A DNA stretch of 64,000 nucleotides from Eumeta japonica (Eukaryota > Arthropoda > Insecta > Lepidoptera > Psychidae), in the NCBI GenBank assembly GCA_005406025.1, contig BGZK01001240.1:62001-126000 (forward strand). The letters are read 5' to 3'. Shown in pieces: positions 50,410-62,931 of the stretch. The notes beneath the pieces are model-generated. The model worked only from the letters and a program-made list of their open reading frames with translations, was not told where the DNA came from and did no database searches. Positions within the stretch are counted from its first letter, which is position 1; each line of letters opens with the position of its first letter. Made by a program: the position numbers and the translations under genes.

Positions 50410-50495
50410 CTTAGACCACCTCCATGGCCTAGCTAGTAAGATGCTTCTTTGTAGACGACTGGAACGAGATTCGTTTCCCATTCGGGAAACTTATT
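50410..50495 (+). repeat. Possible tRNA-like SINE head
   Basis: TGGCCTAGCTAGTAAGATG resembles a Pol III A box, and GAGATTCGTTTCCC about 40 bases later is a weak B box. The stems of a functional tRNA are not formed. A degraded SINE head is the simplest reading; chance similarity is possible. Confidence 0.3.
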
Positions 50496-51399
50496 TTTAA
50501 AGTAATCTTTCAATGTTTCGCCAGCAGAAAATCTATCTTTAATCGTTAGTATCAGTATATTCCGTGTTTCGTATCAACGATGTTTCAAGATAGCCTAATT
50601 GAAAACATTTGGACAATTGTGTCTAATAGAAAACTATATTTTTAATCATATTCTATGCGCATTTAAATTTATCACAAATATAGTTCAAGTAAATTGAAAA
50701 AAAGGAAAACTTATTTATGGAATGCGATTTCTTGTTTATTCTACAAAGATACAAATTGATATTAACATAATTTTAGCTCAGAAATTTAATAGATTTTTAC
50801 ATTTGTCATTAATAATAATCTAAATTATAATTATTGATTTACTTATTCGTATACCTATGATTTATATAACATATAAGGAGCTTGAGATCGTAAATATTTT
50901 ATTTACATTACAAGATTGTTTTAATTTCAAACTAGTGTGATAGTTTTTTAAAATATCAGTTTATTTTTTGATACGTGTTTTTTTTTGTTTTGCATGGTTT
51001 ATTTTGTTTAAACTACTTAATTAATTTATTATGAATTTTGCCATCATGCACGAACCTTTGACACGAATTCGATACAGACCGAACTAACAAAATTAAAAAC
51101 AAGTTCGTAAGTAATATTACAGGTGGCGCTTTTAGGCATAAGTATTTATTGTTGAATTTTCAATAAGGCATAATAAATTAATGATTACTATCTCATTTAT
51201 TGTATATAAACACATATTGAATATACATTTCGTATTTTACTGTAATCGTATGATTCAATTCATTATGTTTTAATTATGACGTTTTATATGCTATATTATT
51301 ATTATGAAAATTCTGATGCCAATACACCGGAAATTAAATTATAATAATATTTGTACAATCATCGAAAATATTAATGTTTAATATACTAATTATTCACAG

Positions 51400-51528
51400 C
51401 TACTAGGAAAGAACGGCGTGCGCGGCTGGTTGGACGGCACGAAGGAGAAATCCAACTGGTTGAAACTCATCCGGTGGACTTCCTACGTGGGGGACATCAA
51501 CTTACAATTTTCACTCAGCAACGGACAG
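51400..51528 (+). CDS. ham: PRDM3/16-type (hamlet-like) exon: middle of the PR domain
   Basis: Preceded by acceptor TATTCACAG and followed by donor GTGACA, this 129-base exon is open in a single phase-0 frame of 43 codons. It begins LLGKNGVRGWLDGTKEKSNW and continues LKLIRWTSYVGDINLQFSLS to NGQ. This is the centre of a PR domain: after the YxWE motif of the previous exon comes a variable strand, then the conserved (S/N)WLK(Y/L)IR block and a D/EqNL-like segment, here GDINLQ. Lengths between these blocks match PRDM3/16 without a missing exon. It encodes residues 166-208 if the first exon is right. The donor departs from consensus at +3 to +6 (GTGACA), which may make it a weaker site. Confidence 0.85.
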
Positions 51529-53435
51529 GTGACAGATCGCTCTTTTTATTTTCGAGAAATGCATGACGCTTTTTAGGATTACAGCGATCGGATATGCTAT
51601 TAATAAAGTGTGTAGGGTAATTTCTTTTTACGATTCTAGTAGGTATTACATATTCTGAACGGAAACACAGAAATGGTAGGAAAATTGATTCGTCTCCATT
51701 CGATTGATCTTAGAATATATTTTTTTCATTTATTATAGCGTCGAATTTTAAAGTGTTTTCTACCCGACTTCGTGGGACAGTTTCCAAAGGTTCATTTTAT
51801 AAGTACTAGCGACTTTCTGACTCGGCAAATTGAAATATGAGCGAACTTTTGGTTAGACCTAATTGCACTAAATGGGGCCGTTTCTATTATAGAATCAACT
51901 AGTGGCTACCCCCTTGAGTTTCTATGTCCAATGTCAATATGCTCCACATTCGTTTTATTATTTTCTTTATAAATTGACAGAGAGAGACTAGTGTATAATG
52001 CTTTTGTGCCATATTGTAGGTGATATCTGTGCACACAACTTCCTTTTAAGTGTCAAGGAGTCCGAAAAACTGTATGTAAATATTTCAACAAATACGACGT
52101 GTACCCCATTGTGGGTGATGAATTTGTCTATGACTGATTCAATGCCGTCTTGGAAGAAATTATCGACTGGTAGGATTATTGCGTCCGCTCCCTGTATATT
52201 TAGCTTTCAGATAATATTATATGACGTGCCACACAATTCGTCTTTTCCGACAATTATTTTCGGTTTTCCGAAAAGAAAGTTGCGTAGTAAGTACAAGCGA
52301 ATTGTAATTAATTTAAAAATATATTATTTATTCATATATTTTTGAATACGCCAGTCGTAAAACAAGATTCATCGAGCACTTAAACAAGGATAAGTCGCGC
52401 CAGTTAGCCGGCAGATCGTTGTTAGAACGACCCTAGCGCCGCTGCTACCCTAATTCGTGTCGCGGCAGTTGTTTCCGGCGCAGAAAATCGCGCAACCACT
52501 GTGTGTCTCTACTTCCGGTCAGGGGTGAGCAGATGTGGCCCGATTTATTCATGTATTTGTGTAACGTGCATTACGGATATTTTTTTGTGTTGATATTTTG
52601 GTCTCACATACAACAAACGTTCAGTAGCGTATAAATAGTTTGTAGATTTATCATAGGTTATATACCTAGTGCAAAAATTATGATTTTGTTATGCATTTCA
52701 AATGAGGTTTTATTATTTTATGTAAATTTATTGTTAATTCAAGGTCTAGAGAGGGCATTCAATAAAATTACATATAGTCAAATTAATTACAGAGTTAATG
52801 ATTATCATTGCTTAAAAAAACATATACGAGCAATAATAGCTTCAATATTTTTCATATTTCAATTTGCTATCAATCTTACTTTCAATCGCTAAGATTGTAA
52901 TATTACGGCAAAGTTATTAAATCACTTATAATTATTGCCTTTTGATTTCTTGTTAGAGAACAATTGCTCAAAGTAAGATTTTTAATTGGAACATAATTGT
53001 ATTTTGTAGCTTATATGTAAATATATCACATTATATATTATCATGTTAGATAGATATAAGCTCTCAGCCTCAAACAGATACATAGCACATTATATTCGGA
53101 GTCCTATATAAAAAACACAAGTTATGAGAGATTAACAGGAAAACTTATTTATCTAATGGCAGTCATTATTATTTTTTGACAGTTATATACATTTTTTTTT
53201 TTTGCGTTCATTCGCTTTTTTACAACTTTCTAACGATTTACAAAAAAAAACCTTTATTGGCTGTGAGTCGAAGCTAGATCGCCCGCGTGGTAAGGATTCC
53301 TCTCGTCTTTAAATGGTGACAATTATAGAAATATTAAACTTTTTAATTACCTAATCAATAAACTATCACCACTGATTCGAACCGTTCGCTACTCTTTATT
53401 CGTAAAAAAAAAAAGAATAATTCTATGAATTCCAG
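51529..53435 (+). other. Intron 3
   Basis: About 1.9 kb, phase 0. It contains a 115-codon frame at 51998-52345 that matches no family I know and has AT-driven composition. A GC-rich segment lies at 52395-52530. No transposon is recognised. Confidence 0.7.
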
Positions 53436-53538
53436 CTATGGTACAAGTTGTGTCGGGACGTGCCAGCGGGCCAGGAGTTGCTGATAGGCCCGCGCACGCC
53501 GCTGCCGTTACACGACGTACTGGCTGCCGGCTGTCCAG
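53436..53538 (+). CDS. ham: PRDM3/16-type (hamlet-like) exon: end of the PR domain
   Basis: The acceptor AATTCCAG and strong donor GTAAGA bound a 103-base exon, which starts in phase 0 and ends one base into a codon. It reads LWYKLCRDVPAGQELLIGPR followed by TPLPLHDVLAAGCP. In PR domains the last strand is (I/L)(F/W)Y(R/K)....(D/E)(I/V).(P)G(E/Q)ELL, which this matches closely (LWYKLCRDVPAGQELL); it completes the domain at about residue 230. The downstream exons, which should encode C2H2 zinc fingers, lie beyond the window. The frame would continue after a phase-1 intron. Confidence 0.85.
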
Positions 53539-54438
53539 GTAAGAATGGACCGAGTTCAACGCTTAAAGCCATTCTAGAACTCACCGAAACGCGACACCAA
53601 CTCTCTATACGCATATCTGTATAGACCGTGGGAAAAAAAGCGAAACGAATTGTGTAGTTTTCCCTCAAATGTTTGTTACATATTTATGTTGAAGGTATAG
53701 ATCACTAATACTTTATCATTCTAACACAATAAATTTAAGGTATTATCAGACTTATGACATGAATAACTATTTTGTAGAAATGTCCTTTGTTACAATTCAA
53801 TGATTATTTTTATGTTTCGGGTTTAAATTTAATCAACTACGTAGTTCAAAATGTCACAAGAGTCTTGAACTCGACATATTTAATATAGATTTTATTATTT
53901 ATTTTTCGAAGTTACCATAATAATATTTAGCAATAGACGCTGTAACTCTTAAACTTACATGCAATCGTGGAACATTTTATGACATCCAATTTTGAAATCC
54001 AAAATATGTCATCATTAAGGAATGTATTATAATTAAATTCGAATACAAATATACATAGGAAAAATAAGGAAACCATGTTTCGTGGGTAGGCGTGTTCTAT
54101 GCAATTTGTATGATAGCATTTTTAAATCAATTGTGCACATTATATTCTTATACTTTCAAGATTATAAACTCCACTTGCTATTCCATTAGTATAAAAACTG
54201 AAGAACAACAACTATTCTGTTTTTCAGGTTTTGCGCAAATAAATGCCATAGATGTTTATTTACATCTTTTTCATGCTTTCCGTGGTTTATGAATGAAATT
54301 AAGAGCCAGATATATCGAGATGAGTTTAGTTTCATTTTCATATAACGACAGTATACTTGCGGATGGGTATTTAAGAGGACACACGAATAGCTACGAAGTA
54401 TTTAGGTTAAGTTTTATGAAAACATGTATAATTTATCG

Positions 54439-54540
<102 letters not shown>

Positions 54541-57539
54541 CTCCAAATATTTCGAGAAAGTAAAAAGTATACGCGGGAGCATACAAAATTAAAAAAATGG
54601 TTATGGTAATAATAAAAATCTTGAACCTATAATTTTTTTATTTGAGAGATTTTGTCCGTCTTACTATTTCATTTTATTATTTCATTATCTTTAAGACCAC
54701 AAACCTTTAAATTTTGGTGAGTTGTAACTTTTCCAGTATCAGAACTCAACACAGCTTGAAGATTTTTTTACATATTTATTAGTAAAATTTTCAAATAAAT
54801 ATTGTAGTTTCTTTAGGCAGAGAGACGCACAATCGTCATTGTCAAACTTTGCTCACGATGGTTTTTCCACAATACATTACGGAACCCCTAGAAGTAATCA
54901 CGGCGTCACGCTCCAGTGACACCCGTCTAATTGGAGTCACCTGCGACACGCGCGCCCTCTGCCCTCGCCCCTGCACCCGCTAATTGTCCGTCACGCGGCG
55001 TCGTTGCATATCCTATGCGATTTGACGCGTGGCGGTTGAATTCGCTTTTCACTGAGATCCCGTTGGCAATAGAAGTAAAGTTGGCTGTAAAAAGCCAGAA
55101 TAAAACTTGTAAACTGCCTACAATGAAAAGCTTGTCCTTGGAATTCATATAGAGCAATAATAGTGAACACAATTCTACTAGCATTTTTTAATAAGTAATA
55201 TCAATTTCTTATATAACCTTTAAAATTACTTCATTCTGTGTTTTTAGATTCTTAAGGCAATTCATTAAACGCCAATTTATTTAATTCGTATGTTACTTTA
55301 TTTGTATTGTTATGAACTAAAATATTATTGTTATGAATTACTGGATATGCAGTGTGATTCATGAAAATATTTATTTTTCCAAAGAAGTAATGCTAAAACG
55401 AACACAGTTGCAGCGACAGGACAGAAGCTAGCGAATCAATATTCTACCATAATTATCTTAATAATGTATAACATAAAAACAGACTTAACTTCTCGCCCCC
55501 GGGCCCACTACCGTTTGTCCCACAGTAAGGGTGCGCACACACCGCGCCACGCGCATGCGATATTTAATTTAGATAAATCGCGACGTACGCTGCCGGCCCG
55601 CTGTAAAAATCACGCATGTATAATGACCCCACCCTAAGTGAGGATTGAAAATAATATTTCGTAGAAAATAATAATATCAGTAAGTCAAATATTGTACGAA
55701 AATTTTTGAAATGTTAATTCCCATTACATCTCAATAATCGCTGACATGGAAAAATTTTAAGTTAAGTTATCATACGGTTAGAATTTTTTGTCATATGTCC
55801 AAAATTTGGACACTATTGTTTTAGTTGAAATGAATGATTTGTTATACGTCACATGTATGATATTTTATTATAACAAAGTTAAAACAAAAGTAAAATGTTT
55901 CGTTTTGCTTCTCATTTAACATTAACTCTCGATCAAAATTAATTTCAGTACCGGTTGAACAATTTCGAATGTTTAAAATGAAAATTTCGATATGTTATTG
56001 TTCAAATCTCCGCCTCATCACTTATATTATCATACATCCATGACAATGATAACTTGGTAGTTGGTACGCCCATTTGCTACAAATCGAGTTTCAAATTTGA
56101 GTCGACCGTGAGTTACACTGAGTTGAATTCAGCGTTTTTCTGTCTACTATGTAGAATGAAATTTGCATAAGTACAACTAGTTTATTTTCTTGTGCCTAAT
56201 TGTGATCGATGTCGACATCTTGTCTTATAGAAAACGTTGTGGTGATTTAGAGTTTACGATAATAATATCTCTGGTTTGTTTTAATAATTAATTGAAAAAT
56301 GGAAGATTTTTACCAATGCTTCATTACATTTTTTTTTGTCAACATCGATATTACAAACAGCAGTGCATACCCTTTTGCAAACAGACGCATGCCGTGGGTT
56401 AGGGGCGGCGTCGAGTAGTCTTCAGCGTTTCCTGTCCCGCACTTCCGGGCGGGCGGCGCGCGCGTCGCCTCCTTTGACATTATTTTAGTGATTTATGCGT
56501 TTAGAATTACTGTTAACGATCTGGTATAATGAAATTAACGACATTTTGAATGTGTTATGCTTCACGGAAATAAAAAAAGGAAACAGATTTTCTTGCCAAA
56601 GCTTGAAAAAGTTGTCATTCAAATACAAATAGTCCAGTTTATTTATAAATGTGATATACTTAACGTTAAATTTGTTCTACATTAACGCGCTTTGTTAATC
56701 ATAATTGGGCTAGTGTATAGTATTTAAGCAATATTTTATATTTCTTTCGTCTCAAGCAAATAATACGAAGCATATAGATCTTTTTTTTATGCAAATAGTC
56801 GGTTTTATTGGGGTCTAATAATTGTTTTTAGTTTCTAAAATTACCTTAGTATTGTTAAATCCTTAACGACTTCCACATGGTACGATCTTTGTATATCTCT
56901 CTTATGGAGGTATATATTAATTGATATATAACATTTACAATTTTAAAATATATCTTACAAGCTTACAAAAATTAAACTGCATTCTAAACAAAAACTTGAA
57001 TAAAACTGGAATTAAGACTCGGGATGTGTAAGCGAAATTTTGAAATAAGTTCATTAACCAATTTTTTTATATACAACACATTGCGTGCAATTTGGACTGA
57101 AGATGGTTTTGAAAAAATAACTTAGGGTAAATTTATAAATGAATATGAATAGCGGATTGATAAGACTGCGGAAATTTCTGTTGAGTGTAGGGCTCGTTTT
57201 AAAATAAATGGTGATTTAATGTTCATAGGGCTTTATATCGAGTTTTTAAAAATCTGAAGGTTTCAGAAGGATGATTCAAGCCCTTCTGAAACAAAAATTA
57301 CTATCTGTGCTTCAATGAAATGTCACAAACCTGACACAACATAGATTGTGTGTTGAACCTTTAGGAGTGTTGAACCCATTCAAAGGCAATTTATGATAAA
57401 TGTCGAAATGATTTCAATAAGTATGAATGTGGACTATAGCATAAAAAGTAAAACGCACTGTATAAGAAAGGATCAAATTATAAAAATTGTTGTAGCATTG
57501 TCATGAGAATTGAGAGTTGGTAACTAAAATGAATATTTC

Positions 57540-57890
57540 TGTCAAGAAGGAGGCATGAAAATGGAAGTGGGAGAGACTATGGTGTTCGTAAAAGACAAAA
57601 GTATGCCTACATATATTTTAATAATATAAGATGAAAATTTATTATAATTTGCTTATTAAATAATATTATATAAGTGCAGCGAAGCGACCACTGCATATTC
57701 ATAGTATATATTGGAAGAAAATTGTAGGTATAGTGATTCGAGAGAGTAGCGTGCTTGAATAGAAAATTTAGTGACTAAAGTGGGTAAGGACGTACTGAGG
57801 TGGTGTGGACAACTAGAATTAGAAAGAATCAAAGTAGAATGTGTCTGTTGAAAGAGTCTACAAAGGGCTTCATATGAAAACATTTGTAGG
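57540..57890 (+). mobile_element. LINE ORF remnant (VTKVGKDVLRWCGQLE)
   Basis: ENLVTKVGKDVLRWCGQLE, then ERIKVECVC, a stop and KSLQRA, match the C-terminal VTKIEKGMLRWFGHLERM...xxVYxA block of an insect LINE family. Just before it, shifted in frame, IRESSVLE recalls the V.ER.GLKE part, and further upstream (57550-57600) MKMEVGETMVFVKDK recalls LKVNVGKTKVMVF. The blocks are too close together for an intact element, so it is internally deleted as well as broken by stops. Related to the remnant at 20870-21120. Confidence 0.65.
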
Positions 57891-60800
57891 TCAAATTAAG
57901 TTTTAATTCATATATATTTGCCATTCTGTATGGAACCAAAATTAGTAGGTACGTAAAGATTCCCCTGCGAGACATAGGTGTAAGCTTGTTTTATTAAATA
58001 TGAAAATGTTTACAGATGAATTAATTTATATAAAAGCATTTACAGAAACATTCAGCTATAACTCCGGTTTAGTTTGTGCAAAACTGCTGACACATCGTCA
58101 TACACACTGCGTCTAATTACTCTCATGTATTGTAATTCTCACAATAGGGATAGGGTTGAGTAATTCATTAATTCACAAATATCGATAATTATATTTCACC
58201 GCTTTATAGATACATCGATATCTAAGCCATCGGTCTCTGCGTTTGACAAGGGCCACTATTGTGCCCGTTGCGCAACTGCGATGATCGATGGATTTTGCAA
58301 CTATGGATTTGATTGAACACTAATTCACTAGATAAGTTCAGCTTATTCGATTCTGTGGAAGGGTTAAGGTTGTGGATATTTTCTGTTATTGTACAGCCGA
58401 TGGTCGGAGTTTGAAAAATGTCGTTAACAAATGAATATTTAATATTGCTATTTCCAACATAAACATTCCAATTTCCTTCGACGTTTCTTGAGAAAGAAAA
58501 TTATAATAACCTATCTCATCAGGTATTGGTTTATTTTTGTAATTTAGTACGATTTCAAACGTCAACTAAAAAGTAGAATAATCATTTGAAAAACTTCCAA
58601 CGATGTTCAAAGACAAAGGTTCTTCTAAAGCGATTGTTTACATATGAGCTTAGTGACTTTGGCGGTCGAAGAAAGAAGTAGTTGTCTTTTGATGGCTGCC
58701 GTAGAAAAAAAATGCTGACAGTGAAAAAAATATTTCAGGAGAAAAGCCGAATCGTATATGAATATTCAGGTTATGCTGCAGGTTAGATAGAGAACTGTGC
58801 ATGTATATGGGCATTCTCGTGTATGAAAGCTAGTCTCACGCCGGGTGCCGCAAAATCTAAAGTTGGTTCAGAAATTGGCATGAGATGAATAGTCCTGTGA
58901 CGTAACAATAGAAGCAGCCTCATCTCGGCGCGTTCACGACACGGACTTGTATCGACGATTCATCGTGCAAAAGGATAATATCTTGGATCGTACTGATAAC
59001 GGTTCGATTCAGAAACGAAGCATCAGTCGAACTCGTGGCTAATTCAAAATGCATCAAAGTCTACCTAAACGATAATACACTCCGTGGAAATAGTTTTTTT
59101 TTTTTTTAATGGAAGATGCTCTGGTTGCACTTGAGGACACAATTGAAAAAGAGTCAAATGTGGAATGGAAAATGTTTATTTGAAAACAGTTTTAGAATTA
59201 TGACAATGTGTACTGATACTGAGGGAAAGTTCTTTGAAAAGATGTAACTGAAAAGTATTAATAATCATAATGATAAACATTTTTTGTAATGAGTATTGCA
59301 AATCTGTGTTCCTCACGTATACTATATTTCTTTTGTACATCGAATAAGTATCTATAGATTTAATTAACGGTTTTACTAGATTTTAATATAAAATATATAA
59401 TGTAATTTATTTTATACATAAAAATGTTGATTATTTTATTATACAATATTTTTTTACTTCAAAAAAAAAAGATTTATATTTATTCAAAAGTAAAATAGTA
59501 CTGGATGGGTACTGGATTTAAAACTTTTAAATATCAATATTACAATGATATAGTATTATTGCTATTACAAGTTCATAAATAATTGTTTTACTTGTTGCAT
59601 TGGCGAAGACTTATGACTTTATTTTACTGCTGTTTTAGTACTAATATAAATATATAAAGTATTGATTTGCATCCAAGTCAATAGATCACAATCTATTAGG
59701 AATACTTTTTCAGACTAAAATTTCATTGTTACTTTATAGATTTTGTTTTAAAATCATTCTGCACTGCCCTTAACATTTTTCTGAAATATTTTCCTGCAAT
59801 ATTGAACATGTATTTATTTTTGTGAAACGCATACGAATATATATTGACTATTTAATACAAATATGTAGCTAAGTAACTTTTGTACACCTCATTCAATTAA
59901 TACTAATTTAAGAAATACAAAATATGAAATAAACCTAATCTGATTCACTCGCTAATAATAAGCACCATACATTCAACCCTTTAACGGACACTACATATTT
60001 TTGAAAGCCGCGCGCGTCCGGTAATGAATGAGTCGCACGCGCACTCTGACATTTGTCATCGCGCAATTGTCGCGCAGATTAAAATTGATGACGTTGTTTT
60101 GTATGCTCGCATGGGCTGCGTGTGCGTTTCTATGCGTAAGCGCTATCAGAACTTTCTCTGATATTGTGCGCACGTTCAGATGTTTATCGGCCTTATAATA
60201 AGTTTGTTTCTTTGTGTACTTGATTGATCTCTAAGCATACGTAATAAGATACTCTCAATAAGAAAATTACTGTGTACTTATTAATTATTATATTTTTTCG
60301 GAATATCAAATATTTTATATTAATTTCAGTACTATGTATAATGCTTAAAATATTTAAAAGCGTTTATTTTAGTATAGATATCAAATCAAATAGTTATTTT
60401 AAATATTTAATTGTTTTTAAAGATTTAAATTTAAGTATTTAAATTATTTAAAGGGATAAATTGCTTATTATTGATGACAATAAGATTAGGTCTTTTGATT
60501 CATAATTTATTTTGTTGTTATATACTTACATTTTAATTTAAATTCATATTTTAATATTTTTATAGGCATATTAACGTAATACATTTCAGTAGTTTTGAAA
60601 ATAGTTTTACTTATTACTTAATTTAATAGAAAAAATATTAACTAGGAATATTTTTTATTTCAAACTTATTTGACACAGGAATTAAGAATAGAAATGGAAG
60701 CTTCACAGAATCGCGACGCGCCATCGCCCCATTCGTGGGGAATGATTAATCAAAAAATTAACCATCGACAATGGCCGCACCCCCCATTAAGCGCGCTACA

Positions 60801-62847
60801 ATCGCTCGGCGTCCCACATCGTATTTATTTAACAATCAAATAAATATTACGGATAATAAAATAGAAATATATCAATCTAATATTTCCCGCCCTCTGTGCC
60901 GGCGAAGGGTTAAATCTGGTTCGCGCGTGCGTCCGACTTTTTTTACGTTATAGGATTAGCTCTCGTTGTCATATCTTGATTTTATGCGAAATTGAATAAT
61001 TATTGTGGGCAATATTCTATCTCGTCTGATCCCGACTGATCGGCTTAACAATATGACATCCATGCCTTTCTGTAGAAATAATTTTTGCCTTTGCCATTTT
61101 GCTCGCTTTAGTGAATGAGGTAAGAACGCCTATTGTTTATTTCGAGTATCTATAACTTTCATTGTGAATTTTGTTAGTACTTAATAAATAGTAATTATTA
61201 ATAAGAATTAAAAGGACTAAGTGACAAATGAAAATGAAATCGTTTATCTTCGGCAAGGTCTTTTTTACCTCTATAATTTTAACCACTATTCAATGTGAAC
61301 GTTTATTATAAAAAATCGGTGTTTAATTTGTTTATTGTAATCTAAAAGATCATAAATCCCATTTCTTTATTTGTATTTATAGTTTATAAACAACATTGTA
61401 GTTTTAACTGTTTGCTTTATGTACTTTTTATCTTTGTCCGCCTGTAACTAGGATTCTCTTTTGAAATATATGTAAAAAATTATTTTTATATTGTCTGTTT
61501 AAAATACGAGAGTAAATCATTAAGATAATAGTCATCATTAACCTAGATATTCAAATTATAGAGTATTTTATTTGCATTAAAATAATTTCTACTTTAATTT
61601 TTTACTAATTAATACAATATATTTAATATCTTGTTGTTAGTTCAGCATCCAGTATTGTACACGAGACATGACAGTCTGGTTATTAGCGTGTTTGAGCTCT
61701 GGTAGCCTGCAGAACAAAGTTATCTTTTAACCCATACATAAAACCAGTTATCATGGGTTTTAACAATATACCAAAACACCGTCTCACCTATGAGTTTTGT
61801 TAAATAAACCGTTATCAACATGTAAAATTAATTTCACAGTCATTAATTTTACAGTCACACTAAATTATATAAATAATTTAGTACAGTAGTGACACCAAAA
61901 CTAGGCGGTAAACTAGACTGAAAAGGTCAACTACACTGAAAAGTTCATTTTGTTACATTTTTAAATATTTCATAGAAAAAATTTTGATTCCTTTATCATC
62001 GATGCGACAAAAACGTTGAAAATAGTTTCAACTAATTTTAACGGTTGGTGTTGTTTGAAATGCATAAAGCATTATATTATTTATTAAATTGATATAAAAT
62101 ATCAATTTAATATTTATTTTTGGTTTTTCCTATCCTTAAGAGAGACAAATGAAGAATAAGAGATTGAATAGAAATTCAGTTACATCTGTTACAATTTATT
62201 ATTTGCAAAAAATTTAAGAGTAATTAATATTGTGCGTTACATTGTGTGTAGCAATTCTGAAATAATTGACATTAATGACATGAATAATTGCAATGGCTTA
62301 TCTATAAATTTCCAGAAAAATCAACTCTTATTTCTATAAAATAGGGGTTGATTTTTTTTGGATGACTTTTTCATTTTGTTACGTATTAAATAAATAGATT
62401 TGTGCGTTTAATCATTTTTTTTATAATTCTTTAAGGGGTTGGAGAAGTGGGAGGATTTTTTGCGGCAGAAGGAGAAAGAATGATATGTAATTTATCGAGT
62501 AAATTTCATGATGTATAAAGTAGGTTTTAGTCTCGGTTTTCGATTTGATTCAAAATCCGGTTTTATCCGGTCATTAGAATGTTATAGACCATTAGATGAA
62601 ACATTATGAATACTTTAAGTAGCAATGATGCCATCAACTAAATAAAGTTCATCATCAAGAATTATCAAGAATTGCTAAGTCTATTAGTCGTCTACACTTA
62701 CCTAAATTAGTTTAATATTAGTTAACAAAGATTTTTCACTTTAATGCAAAGCATGTAGACTACTCATAAACTTTCAATTTTGTCAATTATATTCATGCGA
62801 ATTATATTTATAAAAGACATTGTAATAGAGAAAGGAAATATTTGTAT

Positions 62848-62860
62848 AAAAAAAAAGTTT
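62848..62860 (-). terminator. Pol III terminator of tRNA-Ala
   Basis: On the minus strand the tRNA is followed by AAACTTTTTTTTA: eight T in a row, ample for RNA polymerase III termination. Confidence 0.8.
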
Positions 62861-62931
62861 GGAGGTGCTGGGATTTGAACCCAGGACTTTCAGCATGCGA
62901 AGCAGACACTCTACCACTGAGTTACACCCCC
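62861..62931 (-). tRNA. tRNA-Ala(CGC)
   Basis: The 71-base minus-strand sequence folds into a full cloverleaf. The acceptor GGGGGTG pairs with CACCTCC, including the G3.U70 pair that marks alanine tRNAs; the next genomic base encodes the A73 discriminator. The D arm is ACTC-AGTGGTA-GAGT, the anticodon loop TTCGCAT with anticodon CGC, and the T arm CTGGG-TTCAAAT-CCCAG. Internal Pol III boxes are good (TAACTCAGTGG and GGTTCAAATCC). A run of eight T follows just downstream on that strand (62850-62857), a Pol III terminator. The anticodon stem TCTGC/GCTGA contains one U.U mismatch at 29:41, so reduced function or a recent pseudogene is possible. It lies opposite the PRDM-type gene's orientation, probably within its intron. 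Confidence 0.9.

Larger units (their letters stand above)
24365..51399 (+). other. Intron 2 within the PR domain
   Basis: About 27 kb between GTGAGT and a TTATTCACAG acceptor, splitting the PR domain between WE and LLGKNG in phase 0. It is filled with interspersed repeats listed separately. The remaining stretches (for example 36570-38700, 38830-40290, 40330-46200, 46300-50400 and 50500-51390) hold no recognised coding sequence or RNA gene. GC-rich islands at 28260-28560, 41100-41245, 42070-42450, 42880-43020, 46740-46990 and 48110-48400 stand out and are candidate cis-regulatory elements by position only. Confidence 0.75.

Noticed and set aside
51998..52345. 115-codon frame in intron 3
   Set aside because: No known domain, AT-driven composition ending in YYLFIYF; considered chance, though a homology search was not possible.
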